A DNA stretch of 64,000 nucleotides from Bacilli bacterium (lineage in GTDB: Bacteria > Bacillota_I > Bacilli_A > RF39 > UBA660), in contig JAFQXM010000005.1 of the NCBI GenBank assembly GCA_017406955.1, positions 1 through 64,000 on the forward strand, written 5' to 3'. The notes beneath the pieces were generated by a model, which saw nothing but the letters and a program-made list of their open reading frames with translations, did not search any database and was not told the DNA's origin. Shown here one piece after another: positions 9,231 to 17,712 of the stretch (its first letter is position 1; each line of letters opens with the position of its first letter). The translations under genes and the position numbers were made by a program.

Positions 9231-9258
9231 TGTAAATATGGTGTTAATTAGATGTAAA
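9231..9258 (+). promoter_or_regulatory. Putative triple WalR box B
   Basis: TGTAAA (9231), TGTTAA (9242) and TGTAAA (9253) are spaced exactly 11 bp apart. All three fit TGTWAH, giving two overlapping TGTWAH-N5-TGTWAH sites in the divergent region between the PASTA and G5 genes. Confidence 0.65.
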
Positions 9259-9310
9259 TATTAAAATTGATAATAATTGGTAATTTTTGGTAGATTATAC
9301 TGGTGTTATA

Positions 9311-9319
9311 TGCTATAAT
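9311..9319 (+). promoter_or_regulatory. Extended -10 promoter before the G5 gene
   Basis: TGCTATAAT, a TGn extended -10, with no convincing -35 at normal spacing. Initiation would fall near 9326, just before a strong terminator-like hairpin. Confidence 0.6.
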
Positions 9320-9328
9320 GAAGTTAAT

Positions 9329-9373
9329 AAAGTGCTAGTACAGGCTTTAATAGTTTGTGCTGGCACTTTTTTT
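9329..9373 (+). terminator. Terminator/attenuator hairpin in the leader of the G5 gene
   Basis: A 14-bp stem (9329-9342 with 9356-9369, two G-T wobbles) around a 13-nt loop, followed by seven T (9367-9373). It lies between the promoter at 9311 and the ribosome site at 9376. Transcripts would have to read through it to express the gene. Confidence 0.75.
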
Positions 9374-9390
9374 GTAGGAGGAGTAGAGAA

Positions 9391-10206
9391 GTGAAGAAAG
9401 TAGTAGTTTGTTTGTTTGTGCTAGTAAGCGTAATTCCAATTAATGCTTACGCACGTAGGGGTTGTTGCTCACACCACGGAGGAGTAGCAGGTTGTTCATC
9501 ATCGGGTAGACAGATTTGTAATGATGGGACATTGAGTCCTAGTTGTACTTGTGGAGGGGGAAGTAGTGCGCCAGTACAAAATGTTAGACCTAATTATGTT
9601 TATGGTTGCACAGATTCATCTGCAATTAACTATAATCCAAGTGCTAATATGGATAATGGTAGTTGTATAGCAAGAAAAGAAGGTTGTATGGATACTAATG
9701 CAGTAAATTATGATTCAACAGCCAACATAGACAATAATTCATGTCATTATGAAAAGATGGTAGTAGGAAAGGAAAAAATAAAGTATAAAACAAAATATAA
9801 GAAAAATGACAAATTAGAAAAAGATTATAAAAAAGTATTACAAAAAGGAAAAGCTGGAGAAAAGGAAGTAACTTATAAAGTTACTGAGGACAAAAATGGT
9901 AATCTTATAACAAGAGAAGAAGTTGCTGAAAAAGTTATAACTGAACCAACTACAAAAATTGTAGAAGTTGGAACAAAAGAATCTAGTGGTATTGTTCAAT
10001 TACTTTGGGTTATATCGTTAATTGTTTGTTTTATATATGCTAGTAAAAATAAAGATAGTAATCTTATACTAAATAAAATAAGACCACAAAAACTTCTGTT
10101 AAGAATTATTGTGTATTTCTTATATATAGTATTAATAATACCTACTTTTATTGATATAGTTATTGTTATTATTGAAGTAATAAAAAAATTAACAAATAAA
10201 AAATAA
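9391..10206 (+). CDS. Secreted/membrane protein with Cys-rich motif, CTDxxAxNY repeats and a G5 domain
   Basis: Not a known named protein. GTG 9391 is chosen because AGGAGGAG (9376-9383) precedes it by 7 nt and a signal peptide follows (..PINAYA). The mature protein starts with GCCSHHGGVAGC and a further Cys cluster ending SCTCGG. Two repeats of the type GCTDSSAINYNPSANMDNGS follow (near residues 71 and 98). A G5-like domain at about 123-195 contains KYKTKYKKNDKL, VLQKGKAGEKEVTY and IVEVGTK. Two C-terminal hydrophobic segments (about 200-217 and 233-264) anchor it. G5 domains are associated with N-acetylglucosamine polymers and wall proteins, so an envelope role is inferred. Confidence 0.75.
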   Translation: MKKVVVCLFVLVSVIPINAYARRGCCSHHGGVAGCSSSGRQICNDGTLSPSCTCGGGSSAPVQNVRPNYVYGCTDSSAINYNPSANMDNGSCIARKEGCMDTNAVNYDSTANIDNNSCHYEKMVVGKEKIKYKTKYKKNDKLEKDYKKVLQKGKAGEKEVTYKVTEDKNGNLITREEVAEKVITEPTTKIVEVGTKESSGIVQLLWVISLIVCFIYASKNKDSNLILNKIRPQKLLLRIIVYFLYIVLIIPTFIDIVIVIIEVIKKLTNKK

Positions 10207-10212
10207 TTATTC

Positions 10213-10236
10213 ATTCATTAAGAATGAATTTTTATT
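10213..10236 (+). terminator. Intrinsic terminator after the G5 gene
   Basis: ATTCATT/AATGAAT stem with an AAG loop, then TTTTATTT. The stem is short and AT-rich. Confidence 0.5.
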
Positions 10237-10268
10237 TGAAATTTATTCATAATAATAATGGTGATTAT

Positions 10269-11720
10269 ATGAAAACTAATAGTATATGGACTAGTAATAT
10301 AAGTTTAGGTAAAACTAATAAACTAACTAAAGATATAGAATTAGATGTATTAATAATAGGTGGAGGAATAACTGGTTTAAGTACTGCTTATCATTTAATG
10401 AATAAAAACTTAAAAGTTGCGTTAGTAGAAAGAAATAAAATAGGTATGGGTATTACTTCTAGAAGTACTGCGAAAATTACTTTTCTACAAGAAAATATTT
10501 ATTCTAAATTAAAGAAAAATTATGATGAAGAAATATCTAGAATGTATTTAAATTCACAAATAGAAGCTATTAATACTATTAAAGATATTATTAAAAATAA
10601 TAAAATAGATTGTGATTTTAATAAAGTAGATTCTTATTTATTTACTAATGATCAAGAGAAAATTAAAGATGTTAAAGATGAAAAAAAACTATTAGAAAAG
10701 TTTAGTATTAAAACTAAAGAAGTTACAGAACTACCAGATAAAGAGAAAATAAAATATGGATTTAGTGTATCTAATACTTATGTGTTTCATCCTATTAAGT
10801 ATTTAATATCTTTAAAAAATATTTTGATTAAAAATAATGTAGATGTGTATGAAGATAGTAAAGTATTAAAAATAGATAGAGAGAATAATAATTTTATATG
10901 CTTAACAGATAAAGCTACTATAAAAGCAAAAAAAGTAATAATCACAACTCACTATCCATATTTTCTATTTCCATTTATGATGCCTTTAAAATGTAGTTTA
11001 GAGAAATCTTATATAGGAGTAGAAAGAGTATTTAAAGATTATGGTTTTAGTGCTATTAATACTAGTATTCCTACTAAGTCTATTAGGTATCATAAAGATA
11101 ATGATAAAATCTATAAAATAAATTTAATTAATTCTCATAATATCGCAATTAAAAATAATGAAAGAGAAAACTTTAAGGAATTATTAAATAATAATTATGA
11201 GTACATTTGGTCTAATCATGATATTATAACTAATGATAATTTAGCCTTTATAGGTGAAATAGAAAAAGACTTTATGATTGGTACTGGTTATAATACATGG
11301 GGTATGACTAATAGTACAATTGCAGGTAAAATACTTAGTGATATTGTTTTAAATAAAGAAAATAAATATATTAAATTATTTAATCCTAAAAGAGGGTTAA
11401 ATTTATCTAAAGTATTAAAATTTCCTATAATACTTAGTAGTAATATAAAATCCTTTGTGGGATCTAAAGTTAATAAAAATAAATCTTGGTATAAAAATGT
11501 AGTTTTTAAAAAGATTAATGGTAATAATGTAGGTATTTATATAGATGAAGATAGTAATAAACATATCATCTATAATAAATGTCCTCATTTAGGTTGTTCT
11601 TTAGTATTTAATGAAGTAGAAAAAACATGGGATTGTCCCTGTCATGGTTCTAGATTTGATATATCAGGTAAAGTTATTACTGGACCTAGTAATTATGATA
11701 TTAGTTTTAAGGAAGAGTGA
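10269..11720 (+). CDS. FAD-dependent oxidoreductase with C-terminal Rieske [2Fe-2S] domain (YhfW-like)
   Basis: A flavoprotein of the DAO/glycine-oxidase fold fused to a Rieske domain, as in Bacillus YhfW; its physiological substrate is not known. The dinucleotide motif IIGGGITGLSTAY lies near residues 30-42. The Rieske ligands are CPHLGC (~437) and CPCHG (~456), both Cys-x-His pairs intact. The length of 483 residues fits the family. ATG 10269 follows GGTGAT; an upstream ATG at 10224 lies inside the preceding terminator and has no ribosome site. A terminator closes the gene, so it is probably monocistronic. Confidence 0.9.
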   Translation: MKTNSIWTSNISLGKTNKLTKDIELDVLIIGGGITGLSTAYHLMNKNLKVALVERNKIGMGITSRSTAKITFLQENIYSKLKKNYDEEISRMYLNSQIEAINTIKDIIKNNKIDCDFNKVDSYLFTNDQEKIKDVKDEKKLLEKFSIKTKEVTELPDKEKIKYGFSVSNTYVFHPIKYLISLKNILIKNNVDVYEDSKVLKIDRENNNFICLTDKATIKAKKVIITTHYPYFLFPFMMPLKCSLEKSYIGVERVFKDYGFSAINTSIPTKSIRYHKDNDKIYKINLINSHNIAIKNNERENFKELLNNNYEYIWSNHDIITNDNLAFIGEIEKDFMIGTGYNTWGMTNSTIAGKILSDIVLNKENKYIKLFNPKRGLNLSKVLKFPIILSSNIKSFVGSKVNKNKSWYKNVVFKKINGNNVGIYIDEDSNKHIIYNKCPHLGCSLVFNEVEKTWDCPCHGSRFDISGKVITGPSNYDISFKEE

Positions 11721-11734
11721 TCTTCTTTTTTTTT
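11709..11734 (+). terminator. Intrinsic terminator overlapping the stop of the Rieske oxidoreductase
   Basis: AAGGAAGA/TCTTCTTT with a GTGA loop that contains the stop codon, then a long T-run. Confidence 0.65.
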
Positions 11735-11746
11735 ATGTTATTAAAC

Positions 11747-11775
11747 TTGTCTAAAGTTTAATAAAGTATTATAAT
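11747..11775 (+). promoter_or_regulatory. Sigma-A promoter of the rhamnose polysaccharide operon
   Basis: TTGTCT (11747-11752), a 17-bp spacer, and TATAAT (11770-11775). It precedes the first glycosyltransferase and the rml genes. Confidence 0.7.
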
Positions 11776-11800
11776 TATATTGTGTGAAAGAGAGATTTTT

Positions 11801-12658
11801 ATGGCAAAAAAAATAGGTATGATTATTATTAATTATAATGATTATGAAATGACTAAAAGACTATTAGATAATGTATCTAAATATAAGTGTTTAGAAAAAA
11901 TTGTTGTAGTTGATAATAATTCAAGTGATGATTCATATAAGAAATTAAAGAAGATTAAAAGAAAAAATTTAGTTATTTTAAAGAATGAAAATAATAATGG
12001 TTATGCATCAGGTATAAATATAGGAGTTAAATACTTAATAGAAGAAATAGGTAATTTAAATATTATTATTTCTAATGCTGATGTAATTATAGATAAAGAA
12101 GAAGATCTAAAGATGTTATCTTCTCATATAAAAAAAGATATTGCAGTATCCGCTCCAGTTATATTTGAACATAATAGTTTAAATAGGGGATGGAAAATAA
12201 GTAAAGTATCACATGAAATACTATTTAATTTGCCAAAACTACATAAGCATTTTAAAAAGAAATTATCTTTATATAAAGAAAGTCATTATGATGAAGATAC
12301 ATCTATAGTTGATGTAGTATCTGGTTGTTTCTTTATGATAGATTCTAATGCTTTACAAAGAGTAGATTACTTAGATGAAAATACATTTTTATATTATGAA
12401 GAATTAATATTGGCTAAGAAGTTAAAAAGTATAAAGAAAAAAGAATTAATAGATAATAGAGTAGTAGTAATACATGATCATAGTGTGACTATAGATAAAA
12501 GTTATGATAAAATAAATAAGTACAAACTATTAAAGAAATCACAAAAATATTATGTAGATAAATATTTAAAAGCAAATAGTTTTGAAATGTTATTATTATT
12601 AATAACAAATAAACTAACTTTATTTACAAAATATATTAGTAGTTTATTCAGGAGGTAA
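11801..12658 (+). CDS. Family 2 glycosyltransferase, probable rhamnosyltransferase
   Basis: GT-A fold enzyme acting at the cytoplasmic face. IIINYNDYEMT opens the nucleotide-binding fold, VVDNNSSDDS follows, and NENNNGYASGINIG is typical of the WbbL/RfbF rhamnosyltransferase group. SGCFFMIDSNAL and FLYYEE are the later acceptor-side motifs of that group. 285 residues, no membrane segment. ATG 11801 is preceded by AAAGAGAGA; an earlier ATG at 11780 has no site. It is the first gene of the rml operon, and rmlA begins 3 nt after it, which supports dTDP-rhamnose as donor (inference). Confidence 0.85.
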   Translation: MAKKIGMIIINYNDYEMTKRLLDNVSKYKCLEKIVVVDNNSSDDSYKKLKKIKRKNLVILKNENNNGYASGINIGVKYLIEEIGNLNIIISNADVIIDKEEDLKMLSSHIKKDIAVSAPVIFEHNSLNRGWKISKVSHEILFNLPKLHKHFKKKLSLYKESHYDEDTSIVDVVSGCFFMIDSNALQRVDYLDENTFLYYEELILAKKLKSIKKKELIDNRVVVIHDHSVTIDKSYDKINKYKLLKKSQKYYVDKYLKANSFEMLLLLITNKLTLFTKYISSLFRR

Positions 12659-12661
12659 GGT

Positions 12662-13540
12662 ATGAAAGGAATTATTTTAGCAGGAGGATCTGGTACTAGG
12701 CTTTATCCAATGACTAGAGCAACTTCAAAACAATTATTACAAGTATATGATAAACCAATGATATATTATCCATTATCAGTATTAATGTCATCTAATATCA
12801 AAGATATTTTGATTATTACTACTGAGGAAGATCAAGATGGTTTTAAAAGATTATTAGGAGATGGAAGTCAGTTTGGTATTAATTTAGAATATATTATTCA
12901 ACCTTCACCAGATGGACTTGCACAAGCATTTATATTAGGAGAGGAATTTATTGGTGATGATTCTTGTGCTATGGTATTAGGAGATAATATATTTTATGGG
13001 GCAGAACTTTCTCGTAAATTAGAAGAAGCTAGAAAAAATGCTGATGATGGTTATGCAACTATATTTGGATATCAAGTTCATGATCCAGAGCGTTTTGGTA
13101 TTATGGAATTTGATGAAGATAAAAATGTAGTAGGAGTAGAAGAAAAACCAGAGAATCCAAAGAGTGATTATGCTATTACAGGATTATATTTCTATCCAAA
13201 AGGAGTATCAGGTAAAGCTAAATTAGTTAAACCATCTCCTAGAGGAGAATTAGAAATAACTGATTTAAATAAACTGTATTTAGATGAAAAAAGGTTAAAA
13301 GCAGAATTATTAGGAGAAGGTTATACTTGGTATGATACAGGAACTCCTGATAGTATGATGGAAGCTGCTAATATGATTAAATCTATTCAAAAAAATGGTG
13401 ATAGAGTAATTTGTTGTCCAGAGAGAATTGCTCATAAAAATAATTGGATAGATGATAACGAATTAATGAATTCTGCAGAATTAATGAGAAAAAATAATTA
13501 TGGAAAGTATTTAAAGAAAGTAATAGATAAAACAAAATAG
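12662..13540 (+). CDS. rmlA: Glucose-1-phosphate thymidylyltransferase RmlA
   Basis: Makes dTDP-glucose from dTTP and glucose-1-phosphate, the first step to dTDP-L-rhamnose. Nucleotidyltransferase signature GGSGTRLYPMT at residues 8-18, then SKQLLQVYDKPMIYYPL, MVLGDNIFYG, EKPENPKSDYAITGLYFY and WYDTGTPDSMMEA. The 292-residue length is normal for RmlA. The ribosome site AGGAGGTAAG overlaps the end of the preceding gene, indicating translational coupling. Confidence 0.97.
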   Translation: MKGIILAGGSGTRLYPMTRATSKQLLQVYDKPMIYYPLSVLMSSNIKDILIITTEEDQDGFKRLLGDGSQFGINLEYIIQPSPDGLAQAFILGEEFIGDDSCAMVLGDNIFYGAELSRKLEEARKNADDGYATIFGYQVHDPERFGIMEFDEDKNVVGVEEKPENPKSDYAITGLYFYPKGVSGKAKLVKPSPRGELEITDLNKLYLDEKRLKAELLGEGYTWYDTGTPDSMMEAANMIKSIQKNGDRVICCPERIAHKNNWIDDNELMNSAELMRKNNYGKYLKKVIDKTK

Positions 13541-13549
13541 GAGGATTAT

Positions 13550-15064
13550 ATGGATAATTTAGAATTTGAAAAAGGAAGAGCAGAAGATAAATGTATAGAT
13601 TTTAAATCTAATATAATAGAAACTAACTTAGCAGATTGTTATATCATTGAAGAAAATAGATTTGGAGATGATAGAGGTTATTTTACATCAGTAACTTCTA
13701 AACAACTAGATGCCTTAGACTTTAAAAAATGGAGTCAAAAAAGTGAATCCATGTCAGCGAAAGGTACAATAAGAGGATTACATTTTCAAAAAGATCCATA
13801 TTGTCAAGCTAAAGTAGTAAGTTGTACTAAGGGAGCAGTACTTGATGTAGTAGTAGATATGAGAAAAGATTCTCCAACATATGGAGAATATACTGCTATA
13901 GAATTAACTCCAGAAAATGGTAGAATGCTTTATGTACCTAGAGGATATGCTCATGGTTTTTTAGCACTTACTGATGATGCAACATTCAATTATATGGTAG
14001 ATAATGAGTATGCTCCAAGATTAGAAGGTGGAGTACTTTGGAATGATCCTGTAATTAATATTCCATGGGATGAAATATTTAGAAAGTATGATATAGAAGA
14101 ACCATTATTATCTGATAAAGATAGAGATAGAATCCCACTATCAGAAAGTGAAGTTAATTTCTTAAGAAGACCAAAGAAATACCTAGTAACAGGAGTTAAT
14201 GGTCAATTAGGATATGATATAGTAAAAGAATTAAAGATGCGTGGAGAAGAAGATATCTTAGGAGTAGATATCGATGTATTAGATATTACTGATAGAGAAC
14301 AAGTAATGAAGATTGTTAAAGCTTATAAACCAGATGTAATATTTCATTGCGCAGCTTGGACTGCAGTAGATAAAGCAGAAGAATTAGAAGATAAATGTAG
14401 AAAAGTAAATGTAGAAGGAACTAAAAACTTAGTTGATGCTTCAATTGAAGTAGGTTCAAAAATTGTGTATATGTCTACAGATTATGTCTTTGATGGAGAA
14501 AAAGAAGGATTATATAAAGAAGAAGATAGAGTGAATCCAAAAAGTGTATATGGACAAACTAAATTTGAAGGTGAAGAAGAAGTAAGACGTAATCAAAATC
14601 ACTTTATCACAAGAATATCTTGGGTATTTGGAGAAAATGGTAATAACTTTATTAAAACAATGTTGAAATTAGCTGATAAATATGATGAATTAAGTGTAGT
14701 TGGAGATCAAATAGGTTCACCAACGTATACAGTAGATTTAGCTAAGCTATTAGTTGAAATGGCTGAAACTGAAAAATTTGGAACATATCATGTTAATAAT
14801 GAAGGGTATTGTTCATGGGCAGAATTTGCTAAATATATAATGGAAAGTAATGGAAAAGATACAGTTGTTAATTCAGTTACTACTGAAGAATACTATGCTG
14901 GAAAAGATACATCTAATATTGCTTATCGTCCAAGAAATTCTAAATTAGATAAATCTAAATTAGAAAAAGAATTTTATAAATTACCATCATGGCAAGATGC
15001 AACTGATAGATATTGTAAGCAGTTAACTAAAAATAAAAAATGGTGGTTAGAAAACTTAAAATAA
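13550..15064 (+). CDS. Fused dTDP-4-dehydrorhamnose 3,5-epimerase / reductase (RmlC-RmlD)
   Basis: A bifunctional protein for the last two steps of dTDP-rhamnose synthesis. Residues ~20-190 are RmlC: ENRFGDDRGYF, the catalytic-His segment GTIRGLHFQ, and MLYVPRGYAHGFLAL. Residues ~205-504 are RmlD: the Rossmann motif GVNGQLGYDI, AWTAVDKAEE, STDYVFDGE, YGQTKFEGE with the Tyr/Lys pair, and ISWVFGENGNNF. 504 residues equals the sum of the two usual lengths, and no stop lies between the domains, so this is a genuine fusion. It lies 9 nt after rmlA and is followed 10 nt later by rmlB, completing the pathway in one operon. Confidence 0.95.
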   Translation: MDNLEFEKGRAEDKCIDFKSNIIETNLADCYIIEENRFGDDRGYFTSVTSKQLDALDFKKWSQKSESMSAKGTIRGLHFQKDPYCQAKVVSCTKGAVLDVVVDMRKDSPTYGEYTAIELTPENGRMLYVPRGYAHGFLALTDDATFNYMVDNEYAPRLEGGVLWNDPVINIPWDEIFRKYDIEEPLLSDKDRDRIPLSESEVNFLRRPKKYLVTGVNGQLGYDIVKELKMRGEEDILGVDIDVLDITDREQVMKIVKAYKPDVIFHCAAWTAVDKAEELEDKCRKVNVEGTKNLVDASIEVGSKIVYMSTDYVFDGEKEGLYKEEDRVNPKSVYGQTKFEGEEEVRRNQNHFITRISWVFGENGNNFIKTMLKLADKYDELSVVGDQIGSPTYTVDLAKLLVEMAETEKFGTYHVNNEGYCSWAEFAKYIMESNGKDTVVNSVTTEEYYAGKDTSNIAYRPRNSKLDKSKLEKEFYKLPSWQDATDRYCKQLTKNKKWWLENLK

Positions 15065-15074
15065 GGAGGATTTT

Positions 15075-16082
15075 ATGAAGTTTTTAGTAACAGGAGGAGC
15101 AGGTTTTATAGGAAGTAATTATATGCATTATGTAGTTAATAAATATCCAGAAGATTATTTTGTATGTTTAGATGCACTTACTTATGCAGGTAATTACAAT
15201 AATATTAAAGATTTAGAAGGAAAAGAAAATTACAAATTTGTAAAAGGAGATATTACAGATAGAGAATTTATAGATAAATTGTTTGAATCAGAGAATTTTG
15301 ATGTAGTAATTAACTTTGCTGCAGAAAGCCATGTAGATAATTCTATAAAGAATCCAGGAATATTTTTAACTACTAATATTATTGGTACACAAGTATTAAT
15401 GGATGCCTCTAGGAAATATGGTATTAAAAGATATCATCAAGTATCTACTGATGAAGTATATGGAGACCTACCACTTGATAGACCTGATTTACTATTTACA
15501 GAAGATACTCCAATACATACATCTAGTCCATATTCATCATCTAAAGCAGGAGCAGATCTATTAGTAGGAGCATATCATAGAACATTTGGACTTCCTACTA
15601 CTATAAGTAGATGTTCTAATAACTATGGACCATATCAATTCCCAGAGAAGTTAATTCCAGTAGTTATTTCTAAAGCATTAAAGAATGAAAAAATACCAGT
15701 ATATGGTAATGGAGCTAATGTGAGAGATTGGATTCATGTAATAGACCATAATATTGGTGTTGATTTAATAGTTAGAAATGGTAAAGTAGGAGAAGTATAT
15801 AATCTTGGAGGTCATTCAGAAAGAAGTAACCTTGAAGTAGTAAAAACTATTTTAAAACAAATGGGTAAAAGTGAAGATTTAATTACATTTGTAGAAGATA
15901 GAGCTGGACATGATTTAAGATATGCAATAGATTCTACTAAAACTGAAAATGAATTAGGTTGGGATAGAACTTATACATTTGAAGATGGTATTAAAGAAAC
16001 AGTAGATTGGTATTTAAAAAATACAGAATGGATAGAAAATATCCAATCAGGTGAATATAAAAAGGCTTATACAGAGAAATAA
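15075..16082 (+). CDS. rmlB: dTDP-glucose 4,6-dehydratase RmlB
   Basis: Converts dTDP-glucose to dTDP-4-keto-6-deoxyglucose with NAD. Short-chain dehydrogenase features: TGGAGFIGSNY at the N-terminus, FAAESHVDNSI, STDEVYGDLP with the catalytic Asp-Glu pair, YSSSKAGADLL with Tyr/Lys, and RCSNNYGPYQFPEKLIP. 335 residues, as usual. AGGAGGATTTT precedes the ATG. Last gene of the rml operon; the terminator hairpin begins inside its final codons. Confidence 0.97.
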   Translation: MKFLVTGGAGFIGSNYMHYVVNKYPEDYFVCLDALTYAGNYNNIKDLEGKENYKFVKGDITDREFIDKLFESENFDVVINFAAESHVDNSIKNPGIFLTTNIIGTQVLMDASRKYGIKRYHQVSTDEVYGDLPLDRPDLLFTEDTPIHTSSPYSSSKAGADLLVGAYHRTFGLPTTISRCSNNYGPYQFPEKLIPVVISKALKNEKIPVYGNGANVRDWIHVIDHNIGVDLIVRNGKVGEVYNLGGHSERSNLEVVKTILKQMGKSEDLITFVEDRAGHDLRYAIDSTKTENELGWDRTYTFEDGIKETVDWYLKNTEWIENIQSGEYKKAYTEK

Positions 16083-16095
16083 GTCTTTTTATTTG
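16060..16095 (+). terminator. Intrinsic terminator of the rml operon
   Basis: An 11-bp stem (AAAAGGCTTAT with ATAAGTCTTTT, one wobble) overlapping the end of rmlB, then TTTTTATTT. Confidence 0.75.
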
Positions 16096-16117
16096 TAAAG
16101 TTTACATATTAATCAAT

Positions 16118-16134
16118 GTAAATTAATCGTAAAT
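16118..16134 (+). promoter_or_regulatory. Putative WalR box C before the C39-like peptidase gene
   Basis: TGTAAA (16118-16123), five bases, CGTAAA (16129-16134), one mismatch to TGTWAH-N5-TGTWAH. A TATGAT -10 candidate lies 10 bp downstream at 16145-16150 with no -35, the layout expected when an OmpR-family activator replaces the -35. A further TGTAAA lies at 16095-16100. Confidence 0.5.
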
Positions 16135-16169
16135 ACAGATAACTATGATAGAATTAAATTGGTGATAAT

Positions 16170-17711
16170 ATGAACAAATATTTAAAATATGCTTGTTTTT
16201 TGGTATTAATGTTGTTTATACCATTTAATGTGTTTGCTTCAAATAATATTAAATTTACAAATTTTAATATTACAGTTGGTAATACTTTACCAATTGTTTC
16301 TGATGAAAACTATATTATTGAACAACATTGGTATGAAGATAATAATGAATTAATGTTATCAGATCAGGTAGAAAGTAATAAAACATACACTTATAGTCTA
16401 ACTATTAAATCAAAAGAAGATAATGTTTTAGAAGATGATATTACTTTTGAGTTTGATAATGTTAATTGGATTAATTCATCAACAACAAAAAATGAAGATG
16501 GAACAGTTACATTTGTAGGAATATATAAAACTCCTAATATATCAGAAAAAAATAGTAGTCTTAGATTAACTATAACAGAAAATGTAAAAAATGGTTGGTA
16601 TATAGAAAATAATAATACTTATTACTATATTAATGGTGAGTTACAAAAAGGATTTAAAGTAATAGATAATAAAACATATTTTTTTAGTAATGTAGATGGA
16701 AGACTAAAAAAAGGATGGCAATCAATAAATGGAAGAGAATGGTTCTACTGTGATAATAATGGAGTAGTAGTAGAAAACAGTTTTTATACAATAGATGGAA
16801 AAACATATTATTTTGATGGATATTATAGAATAAAAGGATTTAAAGAAATAGGTGATAAAACATACTTTTTTAGTAATGCGGATGGAAGATTAAAAAAAGG
16901 ATGGCAATCAATAAATGGAAGGGACTGGTTTTATTGTCAAGAAGATGGGTCTATTGTTATTGCAAATGGATTCATTAGTTTTAATGAAAATGATTATTAT
17001 TTTGTAAATAAGTTTGCTTATATTGGTTTTCATAGAATTGGAGATAGTACATATTATTTTGAAGAAAGTAATTCAAATAACAAGATATGTGCTAAAGTAG
17101 TGGGATATAAGAAAATTTATAATAGTGATTATTACTTTGATGAAAATGGTAAATTGTATAAAATACAATACAATCCTATTCAGTATTATCAAAATGATTC
17201 AAGATGGGCAAATGTATCATATAATGGTAGGACAATGAAATCTACTGGCTGTGCACCTACAAGTATGGCAATGGCTTTCTCTACTATTTTAAGAAGATAT
17301 GTTTCACCAGTTGAGGTTGCTAACTATTTATATTATCACACTAACACTTTTAATCGTTGGTGTATGGGTGCTGATGGTAATGCTATTGTTATGGCAGCTA
17401 ACTATTTTGGAGTTAAGAGAACAGCTTTGGATTATTCAAATTCAGTAGCTATTAAGAATGCCTTGAAAGCTGGAAAGATTGTTTTTGCAGCAATGGGTAA
17501 TGGAAAATTTGGAGGTTCTACTTGGAATCATGCTATTGTTTTAAGTGGTTTGGATCAATATGGAAGAACATATGCCTATGACCCGTTATTTCCTAACAAA
17601 AATGGATGGGTTTCAGTAGATCAAATTATAAGAGAACACTCTGCAGCGGCTGATGATGCTTGGGGAGGAAGCTATTTCCATGCACTTGAATCATATAATG
17701 TATATATATAA
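16170..17711 (+). CDS. Secreted protein with cell-wall-binding repeats and a C39-like cysteine peptidase domain
   Basis: Signal peptide (about residues 1-24, ending VFA). An unassigned beta region follows, then choline-binding-type repeats at about 140-320 (NGWYIENNNTYYYINGE, DGRLKKGWQSINGREWFY occurring twice). A C39_2-like papain-fold domain covers about 330-513. The catalytic Cys lies in STGCAPTSMAMAF (~361), the His in WNHAIVL (~453) and the Asp in YAYDPL (~471), so all three residues are present. It may cleave peptide cross-bridges or envelope proteins (inference). ATG 16170 follows GGTGATA. Degraded pieces of a second copy lie at 17713-17820 and 19106-19262. Confidence 0.85.
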   Translation: MNKYLKYACFLVLMLFIPFNVFASNNIKFTNFNITVGNTLPIVSDENYIIEQHWYEDNNELMLSDQVESNKTYTYSLTIKSKEDNVLEDDITFEFDNVNWINSSTTKNEDGTVTFVGIYKTPNISEKNSSLRLTITENVKNGWYIENNNTYYYINGELQKGFKVIDNKTYFFSNVDGRLKKGWQSINGREWFYCDNNGVVVENSFYTIDGKTYYFDGYYRIKGFKEIGDKTYFFSNADGRLKKGWQSINGRDWFYCQEDGSIVIANGFISFNENDYYFVNKFAYIGFHRIGDSTYYFEESNSNNKICAKVVGYKKIYNSDYYFDENGKLYKIQYNPIQYYQNDSRWANVSYNGRTMKSTGCAPTSMAMAFSTILRRYVSPVEVANYLYYHTNTFNRWCMGADGNAIVMAANYFGVKRTALDYSNSVAIKNALKAGKIVFAAMGNGKFGGSTWNHAIVLSGLDQYGRTYAYDPLFPNKNGWVSVDQIIREHSAAADDAWGGSYFHALESYNVYI

Positions 17712-17712
17712 T

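Noticed and set aside
10269-11720. TGA read as tryptophan (Mycoplasma code)
   Set aside because: TGA ends several complete genes at the expected family length, and tryptophan is encoded by TGG throughout.
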